A stretch of DNA of 64,000 nucleotides from JAIWNK01 sp964453115. Its GTDB lineage: Bacteria; Chloroflexota; Anaerolineae; Anaerolineales; Anaerolineaceae. The translations under genes and the position numbers were made by a program. The notes under the pieces are model-generated. The model saw only the letters and a program-made list of their open reading frames with translations. It ran no database searches and was not told the DNA's origin. The first letter of the stretch is position 1; each line of letters starts with the position of its first letter. The stretch spans positions 1 to 64,000 of the forward strand of contig CAYVRT010000016.1 in assembly GCA_964453115.1 (NCBI GenBank). Direction: 5' to 3'. Positions 27,155-36,315 of the stretch are shown in pieces.

Positions 27155-28177
27155 TCAACCCAGCAGCGCATCCAGATAGCGTTCGATCATCGTCTCGAGG
27201 CCAAAGGCAGCTTCGGCTCGTTGGCGCGCAGCCAGCCGAAAGCGCTGCGGGTCGGCCAACAGTTCTCGGGCAGCCCGCGCCAGGTCATCCACCGCCGGCG
27301 GGTCAAGCGTCCAGGCATTGCCACCATAAGGCACCAGGCGCCCGGCATCGCCCTGCACCAGTTCTGGCAAGGCGCCAATCGCAAAGCCCAGCACCGGCAG
27401 CCCGCAGGCCAATGCCTCGATGACCGAGTTGGGACAGGGCGCATTGATTTCAGCCGAGAAGTAGACATGCGCCGAACGATCGAGGGCCGGAATTTGTTCG
27501 CGCGGCAGCACCCCGGCCCAGGCAATGGGCTGCCCGGCAGCCAATTCCACCGGCTGCTTCAGTTCGTGCGGCACCTCGCCAGCCACCATCAATTCCAATG
27601 GCTGTGCAAGGTTGGGGCGCAGCAAAGCCATCAGGCGCGCTGCCGTCCACAGGCCCAAATCATTTCCGCCGCCAAAACGCCCCTCCACCAGCAAAAAGCG
27701 CACGCAATCCTCCGGTGGGCGCTCGGGGCCTTGCGGGGTAAAGATGCTCAAATCCACGCCATTATGGATGACAACCGCCGGGCTGCGCACTGCGCCATAG
27801 CGCGTCTGCCACCAGTTGCGCACAAATGCGCTTTGATACACCACCCGGTCGGCAAAATGGCGTCGAATGGTTGCCAGCAGCCAGTTGCCCCACTCCGAGC
27901 GCGCATAATGCCGCAGGCCAGTGTTGCGCTGCCGATGCACCCAGTTCAACCCATCCAGGCGCTGCACAATGCGCACCCCGCGCCGGCGCAATTGCCAGAG
28001 CCATTCCAGGTGGCGCGTGCCGGCAATTACCAGGGCCGCACGCGTGGTCGGGTCGGTTGGGTCATGATGGGCGCGCAGACCACGCTGCCGCAGCCCTTCC
28101 ATGAAGCGCCCCTGAAACGAGGTTGGGCCGCCCAACCCATTCAGGCGCGGCAGGACGCAAATGCTACCCTCACTCAT
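27155..28177 (-). CDS. GT4-type glycosyltransferase
   Basis: Predicted retaining glycosyltransferase (GT-B fold) for a cell-surface glycan. The donor-binding C-terminal region contains PNSVIEALACGLPVLGFAIGALPELV (a glycosyltransferase group 1 signature with the conserved E). The N-terminal LPRLNGLGGPTSFQGRF resembles the Gly-rich acceptor loop. I chose the ATG at 28177, which overlaps the wecB stop by 8 bases. Longer frames extend into wecB. It is last in the STAND-wecC-wecB-GT unit, so it probably adds an amino-sugar or uronic acid. Confidence 0.85.
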   Translation of the reverse strand: MSEGSICVLPRLNGLGGPTSFQGRFMEGLRQRGLRAHHDPTDPTTRAALVIAGTRHLEWLWQLRRRGVRIVQRLDGLNWVHRQRNTGLRHYARSEWGNWLLATIRRHFADRVVYQSAFVRNWWQTRYGAVRSPAVVIHNGVDLSIFTPQGPERPPEDCVRFLLVEGRFGGGNDLGLWTAARLMALLRPNLAQPLELMVAGEVPHELKQPVELAAGQPIAWAGVLPREQIPALDRSAHVYFSAEINAPCPNSVIEALACGLPVLGFAIGALPELVQGDAGRLVPYGGNAWTLDPPAVDDLARAARELLADPQRFRLAARQRAEAAFGLETMIERYLDALLG

Positions 28178-29288
28178 CATAGGCCAACAAAGCAGCGACG
28201 ATTTTCTCCGCCGCGTGTCCATCACCAAACGGGTTGGCTGCCTTTGCCATCTGCTGATAGGCGTGCGGGTCTTGCAGCAAATGGCAGGCTGTTTGCGCAA
28301 TGCGCTGCGCGTCGGCACCCACCAGCTTCAAAACCCCGGCCTCAACCCCCTCAGGGCGCTCTGTCACCTCACGCAGCACCAGGGTTGGCACACCCAAACC
28401 GGTCGCCTCCTCCTGAATTCCACCCGAATCGGTCAACACCAACACCGAGGCCTTCATCAAATGCACCAGGCTGAGGTAATCCAAGGGGGGGAGAAGGTGA
28501 ATGTTCGGCACTTCTCCCAACAAACGATAGACTGGCTGCTGCACATTCGGGTTGAGATGCACCGGATAGACCAGGTGCAAGTTGGGTTGCTGCTCGGCCA
28601 GGGTGCGCAGACCGGCACAAATCTGCTCCAGCGGAAGGCCAAAGTTCTCGCGGCGGTGCGCGGTGACCAGGGCCAGCTGCCGCCCATCTCGTCCAATGCC
28701 AATTTCTGCCAGCAGTTGCTGCACTTCCTGCGGCGCCGGGCGGGCCACAATCTGCCGCAGGGCATCAATGACCGGATTGCCAGTGAGAACGATTTGCCTG
28801 GCGGGGATGCCCTCGCGCAGCAGGTTTTGGCGGCTGTGTTCGGTTGGGGCGAAGTGCAAATCGGCCACCACCCCGGCCATGCGGCGGTTAATTTCCTCCG
28901 GGAAGGGCTGCCACTTATCGGCTGTGCGCAGTCCGGCTTCCACATGTCCCACGTGAATGCGGTTGTAATAACAGAGCAAGGCCGCCGTCATCACCGTCGT
29001 CGTGTCGCCCTGCACCAGCACCCAATCGGGACGTTCGCTGCGCAGCACCGGGTCGAGATGGGTGAGAATGGCGGCTGTCAGTTCAGAAAGGCTTTGGTTG
29101 GGGCGCATCAGGTTCAGGTCCAAATCTGGGCGAACCTCAAACAAGTCCAGCACCTGATCGAGCATCTGCCGGTGCTGTGCGGTGACACATACCCGGCTCT
29201 CAATGCCCGGTGTACGGGCCAATGCCTGCACAACCGGCGCCATCTTGACTGCCTCGGGGCGTGTACCAAAAATGGAAAGAACGCGCAT
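28170..29288 (-). CDS. wecB: UDP-N-acetylglucosamine 2-epimerase (non-hydrolysing)
   Basis: Interconverts UDP-GlcNAc and UDP-ManNAc in the cytoplasm. The N-terminus (VLSIFGTRPEAVKMAPVV) and segments VQGDTTTV, HVEAGLRT, PEEINR and TDSGGIQEEA are hallmark motifs and include catalytic Asp, Glu and His residues. Length is 372 aa from the ATG at 29288. It is 2 bases after the wecC stop. With wecC it would supply UDP-ManNAcA for a surface polysaccharide, and a glycosyltransferase follows directly. Confidence 0.95.
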   Translation of the reverse strand: MRVLSIFGTRPEAVKMAPVVQALARTPGIESRVCVTAQHRQMLDQVLDLFEVRPDLDLNLMRPNQSLSELTAAILTHLDPVLRSERPDWVLVQGDTTTVMTAALLCYYNRIHVGHVEAGLRTADKWQPFPEEINRRMAGVVADLHFAPTEHSRQNLLREGIPARQIVLTGNPVIDALRQIVARPAPQEVQQLLAEIGIGRDGRQLALVTAHRRENFGLPLEQICAGLRTLAEQQPNLHLVYPVHLNPNVQQPVYRLLGEVPNIHLLPPLDYLSLVHLMKASVLVLTDSGGIQEEATGLGVPTLVLREVTERPEGVEAGVLKLVGADAQRIAQTACHLLQDPHAYQQMAKAANPFGDGHAAEKIVAALLAYDE

Positions 29289-29290
29289 GG

Positions 29291-30571
29291 CTATTTTCCA
29301 CCCCCCAGACGATAAAGCGCAAAGCCAGCCGCCGCCCAATTCGTGCTGGCTGTATCCCAGCCCCCAACCGTATCGAGCAGTATGCGCGCCGGCGTCCAGC
29401 CCCGCAATGCATCCGGTGTCCAGCGGCAGAACTCGCTATGTCGAACGAGGAGCAGCACCACCTCGGCATCTTGCAATGCAGCCGCCAGGGTTTCCACCGT
29501 TGGCAGGCCGGGCAACTCGGGCTGCGGCTTAAACGGTTCAAACGCCTGCACCAATGCCCCTTCAGCCTGCAAAAGATGCACAACCTCAATCGCCGGGCTT
29601 TCGCGCAAATCATCCACATCTGGCTTGTAGGAAAGGCCAAGCGCAGCAATCCGCCGCCCGCGCAAGTCACCCAGGACACGGCGCGCCCACTCGACCACGA
29701 AGGCCGGTTGTCCATCATTCACCTTGCGGGCAGTATGAATTAATGGTGTCAGGTCAGGGGCAGCCTGCACCAAAAACCAGGGGTCCACGCTGATGCAATG
29801 CCCGCCCACGCCCGGGCCAGGGTTCAGGATTTGGACACGCGGGTGTCGGTTTGCCAGGGCAATCGCCTGCCAAACATCCACGCCAAAACGATCTGCCAGA
29901 CGGGCAAATTCGTTGGCAACCGCAATGTTGACATCGCGGAAGGTATTCTCCATTAACTTGACCATTTCGGCTGTTGTCGCATCGGTGAGGAAGATTTCGC
30001 CCTTGACAAAGATTCGGTAGAGGTCGCGCCCCGCTTCGGCAGAGGCTGCATCCATGCCGCCAATGACGCGGGCGTTTTCAATCAACTCGCGCAAGATTTG
30101 CCCGGGCAGAACGCGCTCTGGCGAATAGGCAAGGAAGAAATCCTGCCCACACTTCAGACCAGAACGCTCCAGGATGGGCCGCACCACATCGGCCGTTGTG
30201 CGGGGTGGTGAGGTTGATTCCAAAACAACCAGGGCACCGCTGCGCAAGTGCGGGACAATGCTTTCGGCAGCTGAGATGACATAGCTCAGGTCGGCGCTCT
30301 TATCCGCATAGAAGGGCGTTGGCACAGCAATCAAGAATGCATCCGCCACCTCAGGTGTGGCTCTGATGCGCAAATTATCCGAGCGCAGCGCCGCCTGCAC
30401 CAAAGTGCGCAGCCCCGGCTCATAGAGATGCAGTTGCCCATTTTGCAGGGAATGGACAATTGCCGGGTTAATATCTACCCCAATTACCTGAACGCCCGAG
30501 GTAGCAAATGTGCTGGCCGTTGGCAGGCCAATATAGCCCAACCCTAACACACAAACTTTTTCAAAGTTCAC
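29291..30571 (-). CDS. wecC: UDP-N-acetyl-D-mannosamine dehydrogenase (nucleotide-sugar dehydrogenase)
   Basis: NAD-dependent oxidation of UDP-ManNAc to UDP-ManNAcA. The Rossmann start VLGLGYIGLPTA, the middle FLAYSPERVLPG and the active-site GPGVGGHCISVDP (catalytic Cys) identify the UDP-Glc/GDP-Man dehydrogenase family. The last motif and the adjacent wecB favour ManNAc specificity, but other C2-acetamido substrates are possible. The start is a GTG at 30571, preceded by AAAGGAG. It overlaps the STAND gene by 11 bases, so its translation may be coupled to the regulator. Confidence 0.92.
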   Translation of the reverse strand: MNFEKVCVLGLGYIGLPTASTFATSGVQVIGVDINPAIVHSLQNGQLHLYEPGLRTLVQAALRSDNLRIRATPEVADAFLIAVPTPFYADKSADLSYVISAAESIVPHLRSGALVVLESTSPPRTTADVVRPILERSGLKCGQDFFLAYSPERVLPGQILRELIENARVIGGMDAASAEAGRDLYRIFVKGEIFLTDATTAEMVKLMENTFRDVNIAVANEFARLADRFGVDVWQAIALANRHPRVQILNPGPGVGGHCISVDPWFLVQAAPDLTPLIHTARKVNDGQPAFVVEWARRVLGDLRGRRIAALGLSYKPDVDDLRESPAIEVVHLLQAEGALVQAFEPFKPQPELPGLPTVETLAAALQDAEVVLLLVRHSEFCRWTPDALRGWTPARILLDTVGGWDTASTNWAAAGFALYRLGGGK

Positions 30572-33500
30572 ATGAACTCCTTTTGGACGAACTGTTTTGA
30601 GCGATTATACCGCACATCTGCAAAATGGCGCGGTGCGTTGGAAGCGCAAGCAACGAGCGACGCAAATCGGGGTCAGCAATTCGGGCCGCATTTTGGGAGA
30701 GGAATTGCTCAGCCAGGGAGAGTACCGGCTGCGCATCGGGGTGAGCGGCTCGCAGCAACACCTGATAACATCCCCAGGCCAAAACCGGCAATCGGGCAAC
30801 CGCACCAATCTGTTTCAGCGCTTGCAGGCGTGACAAAATGCCATCCAACCATTCCGGCTGCGTCATTTGAGGGGTACAAAGGGCGCGCCCCACCTCAGCC
30901 TCCAGTTGACGGGCTGGCTTGTTCAATTGGGCATAGTGCTGAAGAGCCCGTGTAAAGGCCTGCTCTGCCGAGGGCAAGTCGCCCGCTTGCAGCCAGGCCT
31001 GGCCTAATTCGACCAACGCCCCGGCCTGCACCGGCAATGCGCCCACCTCTCCGGCAAGCTGCTCGGCCTGCTGCGCCACATCACAGGCAGCCTGCGACTG
31101 CCCCGAAACGCGCAACAGATGGGCATAGGTCTCCAAAGCAACACTCTGGCCGCGTCGATCCCCAATCTGCTGATAAAGTGTCATCGCCGCCTCCAAGGTC
31201 ATCTGTGCTTGCTCAAATTGTCCCAGCAGCACATAGGCCTCGGCCAAATTGGCACTGACCGTAGCCTTGCCATAGCGTTCACCAATTTCATCGAACAGGG
31301 CCAGGGTTTGGTACAGGTAGTCGAGCGCCTCAATCATGCGATGCTGCCGGATGGCAATTTCGCCCAGGTTGCCGAGTGCCAGCCCCTCCAACCGACGGTC
31401 ACCATTTTGGCGGGTGTGATTGAGCGCCTGTTGATACAGCTGAATGGCTTCGTCCAGGTGATTCATCTCCAGCGAAACAACCCCCAGGTTCAGCAGCGTG
31501 TTGCTCAGTGAACGGCGCTCACCGCAACGCAGCGAGAGGTCAAGCGATTGCTGATAGCGCTCTGCCGCCAGCGGATATTCACCGCGCAACAAGGCCAGGT
31601 TGCCCAGGGCGCGCAGGCCATCCGCCTCCACAACCGGCAGGCCCGCCTGCCGGGCCAATTGCAAAGTGTGTTCCACGCGTTGCACTGCCTCATCATATTT
31701 CCCCAGGCGATAGAGCGCCAACCCCCACCACAAGCGCGCCGGTGCTTCAATCTCGGGTGCAGCGCAGGATTGCAACAAATCCACCGCCAGTTGTGCTGCC
31801 GAAATGGTGGACGAATATTCCCCGGTGTGCGCCCAAAATGCAGCCCGGCGCAGCGCCACCTCGGCCTGCTGACAGGGAGAAGCCTGTGCTGCGGCAATCG
31901 TTTCCAGTTCATCCAGGTTTTGGCGTTGTGCGCTGCGCTGCGCCGCCAGGTCCTGAATCCGTTCGCGCCCCAACAGCAGGGCATAGCGTTCCCCGGTCTG
32001 CGTATCTGTCAGGCGCTGCAAGGCACGCTCAATCTGTTCCAGCGCCACGCTGTGCAACCCGCTATCCGTCCAGAAGGTCAACAAAGCGCGCACACTGCGC
32101 AGCAAGTCCTCATCCAGGCGCAAGTCATAGGCCAGTTGCAGCGCCGCCAAGACATTCGCCGCCTCCTGCTCCAATTGCTTCCAGCTGCCTTCAACCACTG
32201 GATGGGCCGCATGTTGGCATACAAAATCGGCAAAGAAGCGCACCAGGCAGCGTTGCGCCGCCTGCACGGTTGGCTCAAAACCAGGCAAACTGGCAAAATC
32301 ATAAATCGTTTGGTGCAGGGTGTAGCGGTCGGCGCCGACACTCTCCACCAGGCCATGATCCACCAGCGCATCCAGCGCCTGCGGCCCCGATTGCATCAGG
32401 GTCAGAGCAGCCGCCTCCGAAAAGGTGTTTGGTTTGGAGGGAAAGAGGGCCAAGGCGCGCAACGCCTGACGGGCCTCGTGCGGCAGAGCGGCATCACTTG
32501 CGCCAATCACAACTTGCAAAGACAGCCCGGCTTCATCTTCCAGGCCGGGGCGCTGCTCAAGCGGCGATTGGGGCTGTGCCAGGCTCATACGCTTGCTGGC
32601 CTGTTGCAATTCGGCCAATGCACTGCGAATCCGCCGCGATTGGGCCGCGTAACTCTGACGGTGCAAATGCCGTCCAACCAAAATCAGGGCCAGCGGCAAC
32701 CCGCCCACACTGCGCACCAGTTCCGATGCCTCTTCCGGTTCGCTTTCCACCAGGCGCGGGGCAAGCTGCGCCAACAATTCCAGCCCTGAATTCTGCGCCA
32801 GTTCCATCACCGGCACACAATGTTCACTGCCCACATCCAGCGCCACACTTTGCTGACGGGTTGTAAAAAGGTGGGCACAATTGGGCCCCCCCAGACGCAG
32901 CGCCAGGGCATCGGACACATTCCAGGCATCATCAATCACCAGCAAAATGCGGCGGGTGCCAATGGCATCATGCACCAGCCGGGCACGGGCCGGCACAGTC
33001 ACTGCCCGGCCCAGGGCCTGGACATCCACCCCCAGGGCCGTTGCCCACCCACCCAACAGGGCCAGCAGGTCCGGAGAACGCCCCAGGCCAGCCCACAACA
33101 CGCCATCGGCAAAGCGCGCCTGAACCGTTGAAGTATGTGCCAGCGTGACAGCCAGGGCCGTCTTGCCCACCCCTGGCATCCCTTGCAAAACAACCAACGG
33201 CCCGGTCAACAAGCACTGTTCAATCTCCGTCAAAATACCGGTTCGACCCACCAGGTCATGCACCGGCAACGGCGGAACGCCGCACCACACCATCTCCCCA
33301 TCCAGCAAATGGGTCTCCTGACGGGCCTGCTCCTCCCATTGGCGTAACAAATCCGCCAGGGCCTGCATGGCTGTCTCCTGCTCATTGTAAAATGTGCGTC
33401 GGGAAATGAACAAATCGGCTGAAATTGCATCGGGGCTGCGCCCGCGCAGATATTGCTCGACCAAAATACAATAAGGCCGCCAGCGTTTATCGCTCGCATC

Positions 33501-33740
33501 GGGCTGTGCCTCACCTTCTGGTTTGAGCGAATCGAGGGCAGCCTGCAAGGTTTGGCGCAGGGCCAGGCCATTGCCAATCGCCGAGTCGGAATATCCAGCA
33601 GCACGGCGGCGGCCCAGAACAACATTCAGCCCCGCGAGCGGCTGCTCCCCCAACAAGCGCGCCGAATCCCAATTGCGCAGGGCGCGGCGCACTGCTTCCG
33701 CATGGATTTCTTCCATCAATGGAGACGCGTCAACCGCCAT
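30561..33740 (-). CDS. STAND NTPase with N-terminal helical domain and TPR repeats
   Basis: 1059 aa. The N-terminal region (about 1-160) has a helix-turn-helix-like segment (ISADLFISRRTFYNEQETAM, about 107-134). An NB-ARC-type ATPase follows: Walker A GMPGVGKT at 187-194, Walker B RRILLVIDDAWN and a GLPLALILVG box. From about residue 560 tetratricopeptide repeats run to the end. The architecture resembles AfsR/MalT-type signal-transduction ATPases. The start at 33740 was chosen because the longer frame extends through the intergenic promoter region. It overlaps wecC by 11 bases, which suggests a role in controlling the polysaccharide unit. Ligand unknown. Confidence 0.85.
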   Translation of the reverse strand: MAVDASPLMEEIHAEAVRRALRNWDSARLLGEQPLAGLNVVLGRRRAAGYSDSAIGNGLALRQTLQAALDSLKPEGEAQPDASDKRWRPYCILVEQYLRGRSPDAISADLFISRRTFYNEQETAMQALADLLRQWEEQARQETHLLDGEMVWCGVPPLPVHDLVGRTGILTEIEQCLLTGPLVVLQGMPGVGKTALAVTLAHTSTVQARFADGVLWAGLGRSPDLLALLGGWATALGVDVQALGRAVTVPARARLVHDAIGTRRILLVIDDAWNVSDALALRLGGPNCAHLFTTRQQSVALDVGSEHCVPVMELAQNSGLELLAQLAPRLVESEPEEASELVRSVGGLPLALILVGRHLHRQSYAAQSRRIRSALAELQQASKRMSLAQPQSPLEQRPGLEDEAGLSLQVVIGASDAALPHEARQALRALALFPSKPNTFSEAAALTLMQSGPQALDALVDHGLVESVGADRYTLHQTIYDFASLPGFEPTVQAAQRCLVRFFADFVCQHAAHPVVEGSWKQLEQEAANVLAALQLAYDLRLDEDLLRSVRALLTFWTDSGLHSVALEQIERALQRLTDTQTGERYALLLGRERIQDLAAQRSAQRQNLDELETIAAAQASPCQQAEVALRRAAFWAHTGEYSSTISAAQLAVDLLQSCAAPEIEAPARLWWGLALYRLGKYDEAVQRVEHTLQLARQAGLPVVEADGLRALGNLALLRGEYPLAAERYQQSLDLSLRCGERRSLSNTLLNLGVVSLEMNHLDEAIQLYQQALNHTRQNGDRRLEGLALGNLGEIAIRQHRMIEALDYLYQTLALFDEIGERYGKATVSANLAEAYVLLGQFEQAQMTLEAAMTLYQQIGDRRGQSVALETYAHLLRVSGQSQAACDVAQQAEQLAGEVGALPVQAGALVELGQAWLQAGDLPSAEQAFTRALQHYAQLNKPARQLEAEVGRALCTPQMTQPEWLDGILSRLQALKQIGAVARLPVLAWGCYQVLLRAAHPDAQPVLSLAEQFLSQNAARIADPDLRRSLLALPTHRAILQMCGIIAQNSSSKRSSCEL

Positions 33741-33810
33741 AACTTCCCTTTGTTGTACAGGATTTCTGCACTTTTTTTGCACTGCGCAGGTGTTGTGCAA
33801 GGTATGATAG

Positions 33811-33826
33811 GTTTTGTAAACAAAAC
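33811..33826. promoter_or_regulatory. Perfect inverted repeat in the STAND/spo0M divergent promoter region
   Basis: GTTTTGTAAACAAAAC has two perfect 7-base arms around AA. It lies between two divergent genes (starts 33740 and 33852), where promoters for both are expected. A second looser dyad (TTGCAC...GTGCAA) lies about 15-35 bases to the left. The most obvious reading is an operator, but no binding protein is identified. Confidence 0.5.
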
Positions 33827-33851
33827 ATCTTTTTTTCCAGGAGTAAAAAGC

Positions 33852-34319
33852 ATGTCGTTCTTTGGTAAGATCAAACAAGGGTTAGGAATCGGCACCGCCA
33901 AGGTGGAGCTTGAGATTCCGGGACAGGTGCAGGGCAGTGCCGGTCAAATTGAAGGCAAAGTCATCATCACTGCCAAAAGCGATCAGGTCGTTAAAGAAGT
34001 GCGCATCGTCCTCATTGAAGAGTATACCACCGGTCGCGGCGATGACAAGACCAGCAAGCAGTTTGAATTGGGCACAATCACCCTGCCGGGAATGGAGCTA
34101 AAGGCAGGAGAGACTCACACCCTGTCCTTCCAACTACCGTTCCAATTGCTCAAATCGAGCAATCAGTCGCTATCCGAGGAAAAGGGCGTGCTGGGCGCGC
34201 TGGGCAAGGCCGCCGTCTTTGCCCGAAACGAAAAATCGGAATACAAGGTCAAGGCCAGCCTGTCACTACAAGGCACCATGCTGAACCCAGACACTGACAA
34301 ATCCATTCACATCCTCTAA
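33852..34319 (+). CDS. Spo0M/SpoOM-family arrestin-like protein
   Basis: 155 aa arrestin-fold protein of the Spo0M family. Typical features are the FFGKIKQGLGIGTAKVELEIPGQ start, a beta-sandwich with GQIEGKVIITAKSDQVVKEVRIVLIEE, and the LAGETHTLSFQLPF-like strand. In Bacillus, Spo0M affects sporulation and the cytoskeleton; non-spore-formers carry it too, with unknown roles. The ATG at 33852 follows CAGGAGTAAAAAG, a strong ribosome-binding site. It stands alone on the plus strand, divergent from the STAND gene. Confidence 0.85.
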   Translation: MSFFGKIKQGLGIGTAKVELEIPGQVQGSAGQIEGKVIITAKSDQVVKEVRIVLIEEYTTGRGDDKTSKQFELGTITLPGMELKAGETHTLSFQLPFQLLKSSNQSLSEEKGVLGALGKAAVFARNEKSEYKVKASLSLQGTMLNPDTDKSIHIL

Positions 34320-34376
34320 GGGAAGGTGCGGTGGGGCGGTGCTGCGACCGCCCCACCGCAATTCAGGATCCAGGAC

Positions 34377-34772
34377 ATGCCAGCCTACACCGCCGCCCAG
34401 TACCGGGCATTTGTGCATCAATTCCTCAACAAGCGCGCCGACGTGCTGTGCGCCGCCCTGCGGCAACACAGGCAGACTGGCCCGGTTGAGTTGCTCATCC
34501 GCAGCAAAGGGTTGAAAGACTGTCACGGTGCGCTCTCCCTGCTGCCAGAAAATAGCCTGCTGCCCTCAACAACCGAACAGCAAGAGATGCAATACTTCGA
34601 CCAGGCTGGCGTAGAAACCCTGGCCATTGAATTGGACGAACTGGTTGGCTGGATAGATGAGGCCTGGCAGTCCATCAACCAGGGAGCGGGCCGGGCATCA
34701 GCCTGGGTACAAATTGAAGGAGATTGCGAGCGCTACGACCTGAACGCGAGAGAGTGGCGATCCAACGTTTAA
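34377..34772 (+). CDS. Hypothetical soluble protein
   Basis: 131 aa from the ATG at 34377 (a frame from 34326 is also open). Helical and hydrophilic, with no signal peptide or membrane segment. The central stretch GLKDCHGALSLLPENSLL and the acidic tail give no match that I recognise. It follows Spo0M by about 57 bases on the same strand. A -10-like TAAAAT just after its stop probably belongs to the redox genes downstream. Weakly supported by an intact frame and normal codon use. Confidence 0.5.
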   Translation: MPAYTAAQYRAFVHQFLNKRADVLCAALRQHRQTGPVELLIRSKGLKDCHGALSLLPENSLLPSTTEQQEMQYFDQAGVETLAIELDELVGWIDEAWQSINQGAGRASAWVQIEGDCERYDLNAREWRSNV

Positions 34773-34835
34773 CAACGCATCGAAGATTCAATTTTGGGGT
34801 AAAATAAAGCCATCCCTGTTGGCCGAGGAGAGGCA

Positions 34836-36314
34836 ATGTCCCAAACCTGCGATATTTTGATCATTGGCGGCGGCGTTGTGGGCTGCATGGTAGCCCGTTT
34901 TCTATCCCAATTTGATCAAAAAATTATTTTAATTGAAAAAGAAGCCGATGTTGGCATGGGCGCAAGCTCGGCCAATTCGGCCATCATTCATGCCGGCCAC
35001 GACCCGCTGCCCGGCACGCTCAAGGCAGCAATGAACGGGCGCGCCAACCCCATGTGGGATACCCTGGCCGGTGAACTGGGCGTGCCGTTTGAGCGGCGCG
35101 GCAGCTATGTTGTTGCCAGCCGCAACGAACAAATGCAACGCCTGGAAGAATTGCTGCAACGTTCACGCCAAAACGGCGTGCCGGGAGCCGTCATCCTCAG
35201 CGGTGACGAATTGCGCTCCCGTGAGCCTGCACTGAGCAGCGAAACCTGCGGCGCGCTCTACACCCCCTCAGCCGGTTTAATTGACACACTGATCATCAGC
35301 CTGGCAGCTGCTGAAAACGCAGTTCAAAACGGCGTTCAGGTGCAGCTTGAAACTGCCTTTAAGGACTTTCTGTTTGAGGGGCGGCGGATTGTTGGCGTGC
35401 GCACCAACCAGGGTGAAATTCGTTGCCGTTGGGTGGTAAACGCTGCCGGTCTGTTCAGCGATGAGGTGATGCACAAGGCCGGGGTGCGCCCCGAATTTAA
35501 AATCACCCCGCGCCGCGGCGAATATTGCATTCTGGACCGGGCTGAGACCAGCATTCACAACGTCCTCTTCCCCGTCCCATCTGAGGTGAGCAAAGGCATT
35601 CTGGTGCTTGCCAGCCTGCATGGCAATGCGCTGGTTGGCCCCGATTCGCAATTGGTGAGCGAAAAAGATAACGAAGACATCACCCCGCAAGGGATGGAAG
35701 AAATCTGGAGCGGTGCAGCGCAGCTTGTGCCATCGCTCAACCCACGTCACGTCATTGCCACCTTTGCCGGGCTGCGCGCCACCGGCAACGCCAGCACCCC
35801 CGGCCTCGATTATCATCACGATTTCATCATCGAAATCCCGGGCGAGGTGCAAGGCCTGGTCAACCTGGGCGGCATTGAATCGCCCGGTCTGACGGCTGCG
35901 CCTGCCATTGCCGAACGCGTGATTGAGCTACTGCGCGAGGCCGGTGAGGAATTGCGCCCACGCCGCACCTGGAACCCCATCCGCACCCCGCGCCCACGCT
36001 TCCGCGACCTGAGCCGCGCCGAACAAGCCGAGTTGATTGCCAAAGACCCGCGCTATGGCCGGATGATTTGCCGCTGCGAGTTGGTGACCGAAGGCGAAAT
36101 TGTGGCCGAGCTTCATGGGCCCATCCCTGCCCGCACCTATGATGCAATCAAACGCCGCACCTGGCTCGGCACCGGTCGCTGCCTGGGATCATTTGACATG
36201 CCGCGGGTGGTGCAAATCATGTCCCAAGAACTGCACATCCCACCAACCCAAATCACCAAACGCGGGAGCGGCTCGCATTTTCTGACCCGCCCAACCAAAG
36301 CCGAGGAGGAATGA
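34836..36314 (+). CDS. GlpA-like FAD-dependent oxidoreductase with degenerate BFD-like [2Fe-2S] domain
   Basis: 492 aa. The N-terminal dinucleotide-binding motif IIGGGVVGCMVARFL identifies a DAO/glycerol-3-phosphate dehydrogenase-like flavoprotein. The C-terminal domain (about 405-470) resembles the bacterioferritin-associated-ferredoxin domain: ICRCE supplies two cysteines and GRCLGSFD a third, but the position that normally holds the fourth is Asp. The start follows GAGGAGAGG. It forms a trio with 36316 and 37595, the arrangement seen for GlpA/GlpB-like plus DUF1667 modules. It likely oxidises a hydroxy-acid or glycerol-3-phosphate, but the substrate is not certain. Confidence 0.85.
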   Translation: MSQTCDILIIGGGVVGCMVARFLSQFDQKIILIEKEADVGMGASSANSAIIHAGHDPLPGTLKAAMNGRANPMWDTLAGELGVPFERRGSYVVASRNEQMQRLEELLQRSRQNGVPGAVILSGDELRSREPALSSETCGALYTPSAGLIDTLIISLAAAENAVQNGVQVQLETAFKDFLFEGRRIVGVRTNQGEIRCRWVVNAAGLFSDEVMHKAGVRPEFKITPRRGEYCILDRAETSIHNVLFPVPSEVSKGILVLASLHGNALVGPDSQLVSEKDNEDITPQGMEEIWSGAAQLVPSLNPRHVIATFAGLRATGNASTPGLDYHHDFIIEIPGEVQGLVNLGGIESPGLTAAPAIAERVIELLREAGEELRPRRTWNPIRTPRPRFRDLSRAEQAELIAKDPRYGRMICRCELVTEGEIVAELHGPIPARTYDAIKRRTWLGTGRCLGSFDMPRVVQIMSQELHIPPTQITKRGSGSHFLTRPTKAEEE

Positions 36315-36315
36315 G

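Noticed and set aside
26975..28474. 499-codon plus-strand frame opposite the glycosyltransferase and wecB
   Set aside because: It spans two real genes, their junction and an intergenic region; the translation is unstructured.
31508..32866. Pro/Arg-rich 452-codon plus-strand frame opposite the STAND gene
   Set aside because: Antisense of TPR and NTPase coding sequence; no ribosome-binding site or domain.
34836..36314. True GlpA (anaerobic glycerol-3-phosphate dehydrogenase) annotation
   Set aside because: The family is right, but the missing cluster cysteine and absence of glpC or other glycerol genes do not justify a gene symbol.
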